Assembly: GCA_934444365.1 (NCBI GenBank)
Contig: CAKSCM010000005.1
Location: forward strand, 1 to 64,000
Reading direction: 5' to 3'
Source: an uncultured Eubacteriales bacterium
GTDB lineage: Bacteria; Bacillota; Clostridia; Oscillospirales; Acutalibacteraceae
Length of the DNA stretch: 64,000 bases
The notes under the pieces were generated by a model. That model worked only from the letters and a program-made list of their open reading frames with translations. It did no database searches and had not been told where the DNA came from. The position numbers and the translations under genes were made by a program. Positions 28,381-37,149 of the stretch are shown here, piece after piece. The first letter of the stretch is position 1. Each line of letters opens with the position of its first letter.

Positions 28381-29051
28381 CTCTGCTTTCCACCCTGCTG
28401 TGCATTTTACTTACCGCACTAACCGCCGGTGCTGCCACACTTTTTCCCGAATACTCGCTTATACTTTCACTTTTTTGTACCGCCGCTCTTATCATACCGT
28501 TTTTTGTCTCCTTCGAATCAAAAAAACCGAAATCAAGACAAATCGTTCCCATCGCCGTAATCTCCGCCGCGGCCGTTGTCGGCCGATGGATATTCGCTTT
28601 TATTCCGAGCGTTCAGCCGGCAACGGCACTGATTATTATTGCCGGATGCCTGTTCGGCCCGACCGAAGGCTTTATAACCGGCTCTGTGGTTGCGATAGTA
28701 TCGAATATGCTGCTCGGCCAAGGCCCTTTTACACCGTGGCAGATGCTTTGCTGGGGGCTTTGCGGTGCGGTAGGCGGTCTTTTGTACCGCGGAAAACTCG
28801 GTGCATTTTTCAAGCTGCCGGCCGGAATTGCGGCCTACGGATTTGTGGCCGGAATTTTGTACGGACAAATAATGAATTTGCAGTTCTTCCTCGGATATAC
28901 CGACAAAAGCATTACGTCTTTTGTCGCCGCAGCGACGGCGTCCATTCCCACCGACCTGATGCATGCCGTCTCAAATGCCGTTGTGCTCGCGCTGACATTC
29001 TCACCCATGCGCAAAATATTTGAACGGATAAAGGTAAAATACGGCCTGTAA
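28359..29051 (+). CDS. ECF transporter S component (substrate-binding membrane protein)
   Basis: A 230-residue membrane protein with about six helices and family-like segments: VVGRWIFAFIPSVQP near 65, IIIAGCLFGPTEGFITGS near 90, and GQGPFTPWQMLCWGL near 118. It starts with TTG inside the end of the ATPase gene, so the two are coupled. The S component sets substrate choice; a vitamin or cofactor such as cobalamin is possible, but the sequence alone does not show which. No riboswitch is visible upstream. Confidence 0.82.
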   Translation: MQRERKITLLSTLLCILLTALTAGAATLFPEYSLILSLFCTAALIIPFFVSFESKKPKSRQIVPIAVISAAAVVGRWIFAFIPSVQPATALIIIAGCLFGPTEGFITGSVVAIVSNMLLGQGPFTPWQMLCWGLCGAVGGLLYRGKLGAFFKLPAGIAAYGFVAGILYGQIMNLQFFLGYTDKSITSFVAAATASIPTDLMHAVSNAVVLALTFSPMRKIFERIKVKYGL

Positions 29052-29162
29052 CTGCCGAATTTACCGATTTATTTACAGCTTCTTTTACACTCATCATAAT
29101 CGGCGCCATGCCGAATAAATGACACACCCGTTATACGCCGACATCTGCCGCACCTGCACATG

Positions 29163-29191
29163 TTGCAAAATGCAAAAAAATGTGTTATTAT
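29163..29191 (+). promoter_or_regulatory. promoter of the DivIVA-like gene
   Basis: TTGCAA (29163-29168), 17-nt spacer ending TGTGT, TATTAT (29186-29191). Confidence 0.7.
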
Positions 29192-29241
29192 CTAAAAAAA
29201 TCGGGTTTTATAAAATAAGACATGACACGGAGGTGTTATTC

Positions 29242-29967
29242 TTGGAAGTTAAAAAATTCAAAAAATCGCTTTTTGGTTTTAAACGCCGCGATGTCATCAA
29301 CTACATAGCTGAAACCGAAGCCGAATTTCACGCCTCGTTAAACGATTATTCCGACCGCCTTGACCGACAGCTTGAAGAATATACCTTATTGACCGAGAAA
29401 CATAATTCAGCCGTAAACGAGCTTAATTTTGCAAACCGGAAAAATGCGGATTTAAATGCAGTCGTAAACGAAAAAACGGATGAAATAGAGCGTCTTAAAG
29501 CGTCGAATGCGGCTATTGCAAAGGAGCTTGATTCTCTCAGCGAAAAAACGGCCGAGCTTAAAAGTGCGTACGCCGGGCAGGAGACTCAGTTAAACCTTGT
29601 AAGGTCTCAGCTTGCGGCAGCAGACACCGATAACAAAGCCCTTAAAGAGCAGGTATCTCTCCTTCGGCAGAAGGCTTCTCTTGACGAAAAGGCGCATTTA
29701 AACAGCCGCCGATTACTTACCGAATACCTCGACACGCTTCACCACGAAAACATTGAGCTTTCCCAGCGGTGCGCCGAGCTTGAAAGCAAATTAGGCTCAA
29801 AAAAGGCGACGGCCGGCTCACAAGCCGCCTCGGCCGCTGATATTCTCGAGTCGATTGCGTCGGTAATAGAAAAAATAACCCGTGAAAAAAACGACGTCGG
29901 CAGACGGGAAAACGATCGGTCGGACGAGACCGACCAAAAAACGGAAAATAAGCTCAAAATACTTTAA
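29242..29967 (+). CDS. DivIVA-like coiled-coil protein
   Basis: A 241-residue protein. It starts at TTG 29242 with GGAGGTG 6 nt upstream. Residues 1-25 (KKFKKSLFGFKRRDVINYI) resemble the DivIVA membrane-binding tip. About 30-190 is a long heptad coiled coil rich in Glu, Lys, Leu and Ala. The C-terminus is charged and disordered. The family marks curved membrane at poles and septa. Divergence from true DivIVA is clear, so the role is inferred. It is monocistronic, between its own promoter and terminator. Confidence 0.75.
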   Translation: MEVKKFKKSLFGFKRRDVINYIAETEAEFHASLNDYSDRLDRQLEEYTLLTEKHNSAVNELNFANRKNADLNAVVNEKTDEIERLKASNAAIAKELDSLSEKTAELKSAYAGQETQLNLVRSQLAAADTDNKALKEQVSLLRQKASLDEKAHLNSRRLLTEYLDTLHHENIELSQRCAELESKLGSKKATAGSQAASAADILESIASVIEKITREKNDVGRRENDRSDETDQKTENKLKIL

Positions 29968-29986
29968 ATAAAAAAACAACGATAAA

Positions 29987-30030
29987 AACCTCCCGTATAT
30001 CGGTTGCCGTCCGATTCGGGAGGTTTTTTA
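29987..30030 (+). terminator. terminator of the DivIVA-like gene
   Basis: AACCTCCCG (29987-29995) pairs with CGGGAGGTT (30017-30025), followed by Ts. A 21-nt loop separates the arms. Confidence 0.85.
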
Positions 30031-30182
30031 TTCTATAATGCGGAATCTGTTAATATCCGGTTATATGTTCCGTAGCAAAAACATATTACGGCACAAACAC
30101 CTTGCGTTAAAGCACAAAAATGAACCTTCCAAACGGTAAAATTTACACGTTTTACCGAGCTTTAGCCTTAAATTCATCCGCA

Positions 30183-31238
30183 TTATTTACCGACGACATT
30201 CTCCTGAGTGTTTTTATCAACGAGACCGAAATTCTCAGGCGGCAAAACCATGTCGGGCAGGGTGTATTCTATGCATTGCTCAGCCTCGAAATGCGCCTTT
30301 ACATCTCCGTTTGAAACCGAAAAGCTCACATTCATCGTTTCGGATAAAAGGTACCCGAGCGGCGATATATTAGCCGAAAACGTAATCTTTGCATCGCTTA
30401 TTACACAGCCGTCGGCATCGTAATCCTCGCTGCTCATGCGTGAGAGTATTTCCTTGCAGACCTCCGCATTTTCAACCCTGAAGGTAACATTCGAGCGACG
30501 TCCGGAAATGCTCAACTGTGCGTCGGACACGTTATCTTGAGACACCTCAAAAAACCTCGGCATATCTATTACAACCAGCTCGGCCCTGGTTACAAACTTC
30601 TCGCCTGCTTCGCTTACATATGCGTTGCCATCCCGATCGCAATATATAAGCGTAAGGGTCGGCCGGCCGTTCAGACGGTTAAAAAACCTGTAGCTTGCCG
30701 TTTTGTTTTCCCCCTCGCGGCGAACCTCTAAATAGCTTGTTTCGTCTATGCCAAGCTCCGGACAGGAATATTTTTCCGCTATTTTAATATTGCTGCTTGT
30801 CATAGCGGCGCTTTTTTCAAAGGCCGATTTATAGTCGCTGTACAAAAGTCTTGCAAAGTATTTTGTATCAACACTGCTCTCATTCGACGCGGTCTTGCTG
30901 CTTTCCTGCATCGATGATGCCGGCGGCACCGAATTCTCAGGTAATACGCTTTGAACGGTGTCGTCCGATTGGGATTTGTCATCGGCATTCGATGTATTGC
31001 CCGGCCGGCCTTCGCGCCGCGAAACCGAGGTTGAAAGCGAAACAGAGGTCGTATCACCGTACGAGACAAGGGAGGAATCGTCAGTGTTGCCGCTGCCGTC
31101 ACCGTTTCCGTTTGCATTTTCGCTTGCGGCAGGCGCATAGGATGCATCTTCCGGCGCTGCAGAGCTTCCTTCGTGAGAGCAGGAGGACAAAAAACATATA
31201 CACAGCAGCGTTATAAATACAATAAGCTTACGCTTCAT
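30183..31238 (-). CDS. lipoprotein of unknown function
   Basis: A 351-residue predicted lipoprotein. Its signal ends at the lipobox LSSC, residues 17-20. About 22-115 is a Ser/Asn/Asp/Gly-rich, likely disordered linker. About 120-350 is a folded region with alternating strands (YLEVRREGENKTASYRF, PTLTLIYCDRDGNAYV, ELVVIDMPRFF, KITFSANISPLGYL), which recalls outer-surface LppX/LolA-like lipoproteins, but I do not recognise a family. The ATG has AGGAG upstream. A TATAAT at about 31283 (minus) may be its -10 box, with no good -35. Confidence 0.7.
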   Translation of the reverse strand: MKRKLIVFITLLCICFLSSCSHEGSSAAPEDASYAPAASENANGNGDGSGNTDDSSLVSYGDTTSVSLSTSVSRREGRPGNTSNADDKSQSDDTVQSVLPENSVPPASSMQESSKTASNESSVDTKYFARLLYSDYKSAFEKSAAMTSSNIKIAEKYSCPELGIDETSYLEVRREGENKTASYRFFNRLNGRPTLTLIYCDRDGNAYVSEAGEKFVTRAELVVIDMPRFFEVSQDNVSDAQLSISGRRSNVTFRVENAEVCKEILSRMSSEDYDADGCVISDAKITFSANISPLGYLLSETMNVSFSVSNGDVKAHFEAEQCIEYTLPDMVLPPENFGLVDKNTQENVVGK

Positions 31239-31388
31239 TGCCCCTTCTCTCCTCTCACACAGCTTTATTTCTTAATTTTATTATATACCCTTTCGGTGTG
31301 GATTTTTAGTTACAGTATTGTAATTTTAATACTTTTTTATAATGTCGGGCTTTCCTGCATAACCCTCGTATAACGCTTTATAAAAATC

Positions 31389-31429
31389 AAAAAAACACCG
31401 CCTGCTTTAATCTTATCGCCGACGGTGTT
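31389..31429 (-). terminator. terminator of the tetR-ABC operon
   Basis: On the minus strand: AACACCG (complement of 31423-31429), loop, CGGTGTT (complement of 31394-31400), then seven Ts. Confidence 0.8.
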
Positions 31430-31513
31430 CCTGATCTTATAATATATAATTAGACATTTAACGTTAGGCAAAGTTCTCTTTAAGCGACTATAAAGCTTAA
31501 TAAAGCTATCCGC

Positions 31514-32248
31514 TCAGTTGCGGTTCATCCGGCGCAAAAACACCATAACAGCCGCTGCAGTCGCCGCCGCGGCATACAGCAATACCCACAGAACATGAGA
31601 TTCCAACTCTCCGGTAAAATCCCCTGATAAAGCCGCTCGCTCTATTTCGACCGAATGGACAAACGGCAGCATATATGCGACCTTTTTAAAAACTCCGCCC
31701 ACAAGATCCAGATCGAACCAGGCACCGGACATCCAGGCCGTTAAATTGGTTAAAAGCGCGCCGCATATTCCGCCGACCTGTTTAACCCCGAAGGCACTTC
31801 CGCATAAAAGTCCCAGCGATATAAAAAACATCGATACCGGTATTAGCATTAATACGGCATAAATAATATTAACGCTTACCTTAAGTCCCAGAATAACTGC
31901 TGTAATATAGCAAACCAGTCCCTGTACAAAAGCGAGGGGAATAACGGGAAGAAAATACCCGAGGATAAATTCCCACGCCCTCATCGGGGTGGTATACAGC
32001 CGCTGCAAAAAGGCGCTTTCTCGGTCCTTTGCAACAAGCGTGGCCGAAAAAAGCGTCATAAATGACAGCCCGAAAACGCTTATTCCCGGCGCCAGCCTTT
32101 CTATCTTAAAGAGCTCTACCGGAACATTGGACTGTATAACGCTTAAAAGCAAAAGCAATACTATAGGAAAGCCCAGACCGAAGCAGACATTAAGCGGATC
32201 TCTTACTATTTCTTTTATCGTCCGCGAACAAAACGCCCTAATCCTCAT
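31514..32248 (-). CDS. ABC-2 type transporter permease
   Basis: A 244-residue membrane protein with about six helices and the ABC-2 features TLVAKDRESAFLQRLYTTPM near 70-90 and LGLLCGSAFGVKQVG near 145. It overlaps the ATPase gene by 11 bp and completes a two-gene exporter. The family exports drugs, lipids or glycans; substrate unknown. AAAGGAGGG is upstream of its ATG. Confidence 0.87.
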   Translation of the reverse strand: MRIRAFCSRTIKEIVRDPLNVCFGLGFPIVLLLLLSVIQSNVPVELFKIERLAPGISVFGLSFMTLFSATLVAKDRESAFLQRLYTTPMRAWEFILGYFLPVIPLAFVQGLVCYITAVILGLKVSVNIIYAVLMLIPVSMFFISLGLLCGSAFGVKQVGGICGALLTNLTAWMSGAWFDLDLVGGVFKKVAYMLPFVHSVEIERAALSGDFTGELESHVLWVLLYAAAATAAAVMVFLRRMNRN

Positions 32249-32975
32249 TTTTCGGCCCTCCTTTTATTATCGATATAAAAGCCTCTTCAAGATTTTTAGC
32301 GCCGCACAAGGCTTTAAGTCCATTCGGAGTGCCGACATTTAACATTCTGCCGGATTTCATGATTCCTACCCTGTCGGAAAGCATTTCGGCCTCCTCCATG
32401 TAATGGGTCGTTAAAACTATGGTGACCTTACCCTTCATTTCCTTTATAACGTCCCACAGCTCGCTTCGCGCAATGACATCAAGCCCGAGGGTCGGTTCGT
32501 CAAGGAAAAGAACCTCCGGATCGCCGGTAAGCGCCATGGCAATACTGAGTCTTCTTCCCCATCCGCCCGACAAACGTCCGGCTTTTTTCGAAAACACCGT
32601 ATCAAGTCCGAAACGCTGCCCTAAAGCCTTTACCGTCTCGGCGGTTTTCTGCCTGCCATATCCGTAAATTCCGCACATAAGCTCAAGATTTTCTTTTACC
32701 GTAAGATTTTGCGCGACGGCGGTCTCCTGAGGAGAAACTCCTATAATTCCCTTCGCCTTTTCGCCCTCTTTCACTATATCCATACCGCCTATAAATGCGG
32801 TGCCCGACGTCGGTAACGTCAGTCCCGAAAGCATTTTAACGGTGGTGGTTTTGCCGGCGCCGTTGACCCCCAAAAGGGCAAACAGCTCGCCTTTTTCCAC
32901 CGACAGATCGAGCCGATCGACGGCTAAGGTATCCTTATATTTTTTTGTCAGCCCTTTTGTTTTTATTGCTTCCAA
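32238..32975 (-). CDS. ABC transporter ATP-binding protein
   Basis: A 245-residue ATPase with GVNGAGKTTTVKML near 36, SPQETAV at the Q-loop, LSGGWGRRLSIAMAL near 131 and VLFLDEPTLGLD near 153; it is the DrrA/CcmA-like class paired with ABC-2 permeases. The TTG at 32975 lies 7-8 nt after GGAGG; the ATG at 32981 directly abuts that site but overlaps the tetR stop as ATGA, so it remains possible. It is coupled to tetR upstream and to the permease downstream. Confidence 0.88.
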   Translation of the reverse strand: MEAIKTKGLTKKYKDTLAVDRLDLSVEKGELFALLGVNGAGKTTTVKMLSGLTLPTSGTAFIGGMDIVKEGEKAKGIIGVSPQETAVAQNLTVKENLELMCGIYGYGRQKTAETVKALGQRFGLDTVFSKKAGRLSGGWGRRLSIAMALTGDPEVLFLDEPTLGLDVIARSELWDVIKEMKGKVTIVLTTHYMEEAEMLSDRVGIMKSGRMLNVGTPNGLKALCGAKNLEEAFISIIKGGPKNED

Positions 32976-32977
32976 AA

Positions 32978-33538
32978 TCATTCCTCCGTTTTCGAAAAGC
33001 GTCCTTTTAACCCGAGATAGCAATCGGTCACGGCACTGCTTGCGAGCTCCATATCCCAGTCGAGGTATCCCGTTGCTATCATAGAGGCGATACCGTGCAC
33101 ATAAACCCAGTTTTCAAGGTGAAAAAGACAGGCCTTTTTTTCGCTTAGCCCGGTAGCATTGCAAATCGCCTTTACAATTTCTTCATCCGGCTTGTCGTCA
33201 ATTTTTTCTCCCGTGCGATCCCGCATAAAAAGCAGCTTAAAAAGCTCCTTTTCTTCCTTGGCAAAACGGATATAAGCCATTCCGGTCGCCTTATAATAGG
33301 GGTAATTTCCGGATTCGGTCTCGCGCTGCATCATCTCGGAATACAGATTGTAAGCCGCGGACATTACCTCGTCTCTTACCTCATCCATATTTTCGAAAGC
33401 ACCGAATATAGGCTTTGACGAGCAGCCGAGGCTCGCCGCCAAAGATCGGGCCGTCAGCGCCGCATAACCGTTTTTTCTGACCGTCTCGACGGCCGCCGAC
33501 ACTATTTCCTGCCGACTGAATAAATTTTTCGGCGGCAT
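32978..33538 (-). CDS. TetR-family transcriptional regulator
   Basis: A 186-residue repressor with an N-terminal helix-turn-helix (about 8-50: SRQEIVSAAVETV and ALTARSLAASLGCSSKPIFGAF). The C-terminal ligand domain is of the TetR_C WHG type (LFHLENWVYVHGIASM). GGGAGGG lies 5 nt before the ATG at 33538. It is the first gene of the operon with the exporter, under a promoter carrying a 14-bp palindrome, so it likely represses its own operon and is released by the exported compound. Confidence 0.88.
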   Translation of the reverse strand: MPPKNLFSRQEIVSAAVETVRKNGYAALTARSLAASLGCSSKPIFGAFENMDEVRDEVMSAAYNLYSEMMQRETESGNYPYYKATGMAYIRFAKEEKELFKLLFMRDRTGEKIDDKPDEEIVKAICNATGLSEKKACLFHLENWVYVHGIASMIATGYLDWDMELASSAVTDCYLGLKGRFSKTEE

Positions 33539-33579
33539 ATTATCCCTCCCGTAAAAAGCACAAAGGCAACTTGTGTTAC

Positions 33580-33593
33580 GCAACATATGTTGC
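33580..33593. promoter_or_regulatory. probable TetR operator
   Basis: Perfect 14-bp palindrome GCAACATATGTTGC, just downstream of the tetR -10 box and over the likely start site. GCAACTTGTGTTAC at 33567 is a weaker second site. Confidence 0.65.
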
Positions 33594-33600
33594 TTATAAT

Positions 33601-33629
33601 AATATATACCCGTTCCGAAAAAAAGTCAA
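33601..33629 (-). promoter_or_regulatory. promoter of the tetR-ABC operon
   Basis: On the minus strand: TTGACT (33624-33629), 17-nt spacer, TATATT (33601-33606). Confidence 0.72.
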
Positions 33630-33838
33630 TCCCCTTTATCGCCGAACAAAAAAGTCTTCCTTATTTTAAAGCTTCCAAGGCCTCACCATGGTTTTCCATG
33701 TTTTAAATCAATTTTTATCGCTCTTTGCATGCAAAAAAGCAATATAAAACTTGATAACACGCATAGCCCCCATTTTTCCTTTTTGGGTCGCCTGATACTT
33801 ACCAACCCTCAAAGAAACACCGAAATAATCAAAAACGG

Positions 33839-33867
33839 TTGATAAAAAGGTCAGTATGTGTTACAAT
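33839..33867 (+). promoter_or_regulatory. promoter of the yfhO-csbB-hflX operon
   Basis: TTGATA (33839-33844), 17-nt spacer ending TGTGT, TACAAT (33862-33867). A small inverted repeat CAGTA-ATA-TACTG follows at about 33872-33884. Confidence 0.72.
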
Positions 33868-33900
33868 TTGACAGTAATATACTGAGAAGGAGCGTTCAAT

Positions 33901-36900
33901 TTGAAAACTGCTAAAACTCCGCTTTGCAAGCCGCGCGAAAAATACCTTACGGCATTTTTTATCGCTTTTGTCTGTGCAGCGGCGCTTTTCGTACCATATA
34001 TGATATATGATAAGGGCTACTTCCTGTTTTACGGTGATTTCAACGTCCAACAAGTACCCTTTTATAAGCTTGCTCACGAGGCTGTACGTTCCGGCAGCAT
34101 AAACTGGAGCTTCGGTACCGATCTCGGCACAAACTTCATCGGTTCATACACCTTTTACCTGCTCGGCAGTCCGTTTTTCTGGCTTACTCTGCCCTTCCCG
34201 ACCGAATTTGTCCCCCACCTTATAGGACCGCTGCTTATACTCAAATTTTCCTTTGCATCGCTTACCTGCTACGCATTCTTAAGCCGTTTTGTAAAGAATA
34301 AGGACTTTGCCGTTTTAGGCGGAGTGTTATATGCCTTCTCAGGATTTTCGGTCTACAATATATTCTTTAATCATTTTCACGAGGCAATAGTGTACTTCCC
34401 CCTTCTTCTTTTGTCTTTAGAACTGCTTGTAAAGGACAATCGCCGCGGAGTATTCGCATTCGTGGTGTTTTTGTGTGCTCTTTCAAACTACTATTTCTTT
34501 TTCGGAATGGTCGTTTACACCCTTATATATTTCGTCCTTCGCTGCCTGTCTCCCGACTGGAAAATGACCTTCAAAAAGTTCTTGGTCGTCGCTTTGGAGG
34601 CCGTAATCGGCGTTGTAATGAGCTCGGTATTGCTGCTTCCGAGCGTGCTTATGATAACACAGAATTCAAGGGTTGGCAGCTTTATTACCGGCTGGAACGG
34701 ATTGCTTTACAGCAAATATCAGCGCTACGGTTATATTTTCCAGTCCTTCTTCTTCCCTCCGGATCTTCCTGCCCGTCCGGTATTTTTCCCCGAGGCCGAC
34801 GCAAAATGGGCATCGGTCGCAGGATGGCTGCCGGTGTTCGGCATGAGCGGAGTTATCGCCTACATGATGGCCAAAAAGGGCACATGGCTAAAGCGTATAA
34901 TAATCGTCTCGGCGGTTTTTGCCTTCATTCCCGTGCTCAACGCTTCATTCTCGGCCTTTAACTACGCTTATTATGCGCGCTGGTTCTATATGCCGGTGCT
35001 TATGATGGTGCTTATAACCGCAAAAAGCCTTGAGGATCCCGAGATCGACTGGCGCCGGGGCTGGGTCTGGAGCTTTGTTATAACGCTGGCTATCGCCCTG
35101 GCAATAGGACTTTTCCCGAAAGGCCAGTATTCCGACGGCTCCTTTACCGGCTTCGGGCTTTTCAGCGAGCAATACAAGGACCGCTTCTACATGAGCTGCG
35201 GTATTGCGCTTGCCTCCTCGCTCATTACCGGAATCCTGCTTGTTTTGCGCAATAAATCGGTGCGCCGGTTTACCGTTATGGCATTACTTTGCGTGTGCAT
35301 TATATCGACCGGATACTCCTCCCTCTTTGTGGCGCTCGGCAAGCAAAGCTCTTACGACACGCGTGATTTTATTGTTCCGAACCTCATTCAAAACGGCAGG
35401 AGCATGCAGCTCGAGGGCAAAAGCATCGACGAAATCGACGATTGCCGCTTTGACGTTTACAAGGGCATGGACAATATCGGTATGTACCTCGGGGTCAGCT
35501 CGATCAATGCTTTCCACAGCGTTGTTTCAAAATCCATCTTTGACTACTACGATTTTGTCGGGGTTGAAAGGGTGGTAGGCTCCCGTCCCGATGCCGATGA
35601 CAAAAACTACGCCATTCGCGGACTGCTGTCGGTAAAATACCTGCTCGACTATAACAAGGACTCAAACAAATTTGCCGACGAGTACAATTTAACCAAAATG
35701 CCCGGCTACACCCTTTACGATACACAAAACGATTTTGACATTTACAAAAACGATTATTATATCCCCTACGGGTTCACCTACGACCACTACGTAACCAAAA
35801 GCTATTGCGACAAGCTCGAAAACAGCGAACGTCAGCTAATGATGCTGAGAGCCATGGTAATTGATGACGAGGATGTAGATAAATTCAGCGATGTCTTAAC
35901 CGATATACGTTCGAATGACGAAAAAAGCGAGGCATGGAACAAATCAAATTCCTCCTCGTCCGGTTCTTCTGCCGATAGCGGCGATACCCCTTCGGACACC
36001 GCAATGTCCGATGCATCGGTTATATCCGACAGCTCATCCGACTCCTCCGCCCTTTCAGACGGCAGCACCGAACCTCCGGCGTCGGATTCTTCAGATTCTT
36101 CACCTGCAGATTCGTCCTCCGGCTCATCCTCATCGGAATCCGGCTCGGAAATCTCCGGCGAGTCGCCTGAAAATGAAAGCTCTGACAGCGACAGCTCATC
36201 TGACAGCGAGCAGGTCGACCCGTATATAAACTACAAATTCAAGAGCAACATCCGGCTTTACAAGCTCGACTGCAACGAACGTGCACAGACCTCCTGCCTT
36301 ACCTTCAAGACCGATAAAAAAGGCTTTGAAGCGGTAACAACCCTCAGCCGCGACAATTATGTGTTCTTCAGCATTCCGTACGACAGCGGCTGGACCGCAA
36401 CGGTCGATGGCGAACCGGCCGAAATCGTAAAGGCCAACGTCGGCTTCATGGCCGTAAGGGTCAAGGGCGACGGTCAGGTCCACACAATAAGATTCGATTA
36501 CACCGTTCCCGGGCTTTTCAAGGGTGTGGTTGTATCCGGATTTTCGCTGCTCGCTTTGATAGTTTATACCGCAATCGCCTCTGCAATCGTTAAAAAGAAA
36601 AAGGAATCGGCTCTTGCAAGCGGCACAGATGTATTTTCCGGTGAAGACCTTTACAAGGCCCAGCATTTTTCCGCCGGTGAAAATCATCCCGTAAGCCGTC
36701 AGAAAAACACCGGTATTCCGGGTGCCCCCGATAATTCCGGCGGAATCCGCCCGACCAGCTATCTTGAGCAGTTCGGTTACGTCCACAACAGCGACAATAG
36801 CGGCGAATACACAAACGGACATTTATCCGATGAAACAGATATCCGCGATAACGCCCCGTCCAAAAATCACTTTGTCCGTTCACAGGATATTCAAAACGAA

Positions 36901-37134
36901 AATGCCGCAAACGGCATAAGCGGCGACATTTTCGGATCTTCATTTGAAAATTCCGAAAATGCAAATCCGCCCGAGCCGAAAACCAGTGAGAACTCTGATA
37001 AAATCGTCAATAATCAAGGCGGAATAACCGGCGGTTTTACGCTTAAATCAGATTTTGAGACCGAAAACAATGAAAAACCGGACGAAAATAATACAAAATC
37101 AAGCCGGGACCCGTTTTCGGACAATGAAAACTAA
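33901..37134 (+). CDS. YfhO-family GT-C-type membrane protein with Ser/Asp-rich insert and long tail
   Basis: A 1077-residue protein starting at TTG 33901, with GGAG 8-9 nt upstream. About 15-500 holds a dozen or more helices, including the GT-C-like loop GYFLFYGDFNVQQVPFY near 38. An extracytoplasmic region follows. About 675-770 is almost only Ser, Asp, Glu and Pro. About 775-870 is a beta domain, then a last helix (about 872-895), then about 180 polar residues. In Bacillus/Listeria, YfhO acts with the glycosyltransferase CsbB to add sugars to lipoteichoic acid. The next gene is CsbB-like, so a similar envelope role is likely. The insert and tail exceed the usual YfhO length. Confidence 0.85.
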   Translation: MKTAKTPLCKPREKYLTAFFIAFVCAAALFVPYMIYDKGYFLFYGDFNVQQVPFYKLAHEAVRSGSINWSFGTDLGTNFIGSYTFYLLGSPFFWLTLPFPTEFVPHLIGPLLILKFSFASLTCYAFLSRFVKNKDFAVLGGVLYAFSGFSVYNIFFNHFHEAIVYFPLLLLSLELLVKDNRRGVFAFVVFLCALSNYYFFFGMVVYTLIYFVLRCLSPDWKMTFKKFLVVALEAVIGVVMSSVLLLPSVLMITQNSRVGSFITGWNGLLYSKYQRYGYIFQSFFFPPDLPARPVFFPEADAKWASVAGWLPVFGMSGVIAYMMAKKGTWLKRIIIVSAVFAFIPVLNASFSAFNYAYYARWFYMPVLMMVLITAKSLEDPEIDWRRGWVWSFVITLAIALAIGLFPKGQYSDGSFTGFGLFSEQYKDRFYMSCGIALASSLITGILLVLRNKSVRRFTVMALLCVCIISTGYSSLFVALGKQSSYDTRDFIVPNLIQNGRSMQLEGKSIDEIDDCRFDVYKGMDNIGMYLGVSSINAFHSVVSKSIFDYYDFVGVERVVGSRPDADDKNYAIRGLLSVKYLLDYNKDSNKFADEYNLTKMPGYTLYDTQNDFDIYKNDYYIPYGFTYDHYVTKSYCDKLENSERQLMMLRAMVIDDEDVDKFSDVLTDIRSNDEKSEAWNKSNSSSSGSSADSGDTPSDTAMSDASVISDSSSDSSALSDGSTEPPASDSSDSSPADSSSGSSSSESGSEISGESPENESSDSDSSSDSEQVDPYINYKFKSNIRLYKLDCNERAQTSCLTFKTDKKGFEAVTTLSRDNYVFFSIPYDSGWTATVDGEPAEIVKANVGFMAVRVKGDGQVHTIRFDYTVPGLFKGVVVSGFSLLALIVYTAIASAIVKKKKESALASGTDVFSGEDLYKAQHFSAGENHPVSRQKNTGIPGAPDNSGGIRPTSYLEQFGYVHNSDNSGEYTNGHLSDETDIRDNAPSKNHFVRSQDIQNENAANGISGDIFGSSFENSENANPPEPKTSENSDKIVNNQGGITGGFTLKSDFETENNEKPDENNTKSSRDPFSDNEN

Positions 37135-37149
37135 TCAGGAGTGATAAAA

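Noticed and set aside
35926..36215. frameshift or misassembly in the Ser/Asp-rich part of the yfhO gene
   Set aside because: The frame stays open, codon use matches the rest of the gene, and the beta domain and last helix resume normally in the same frame.
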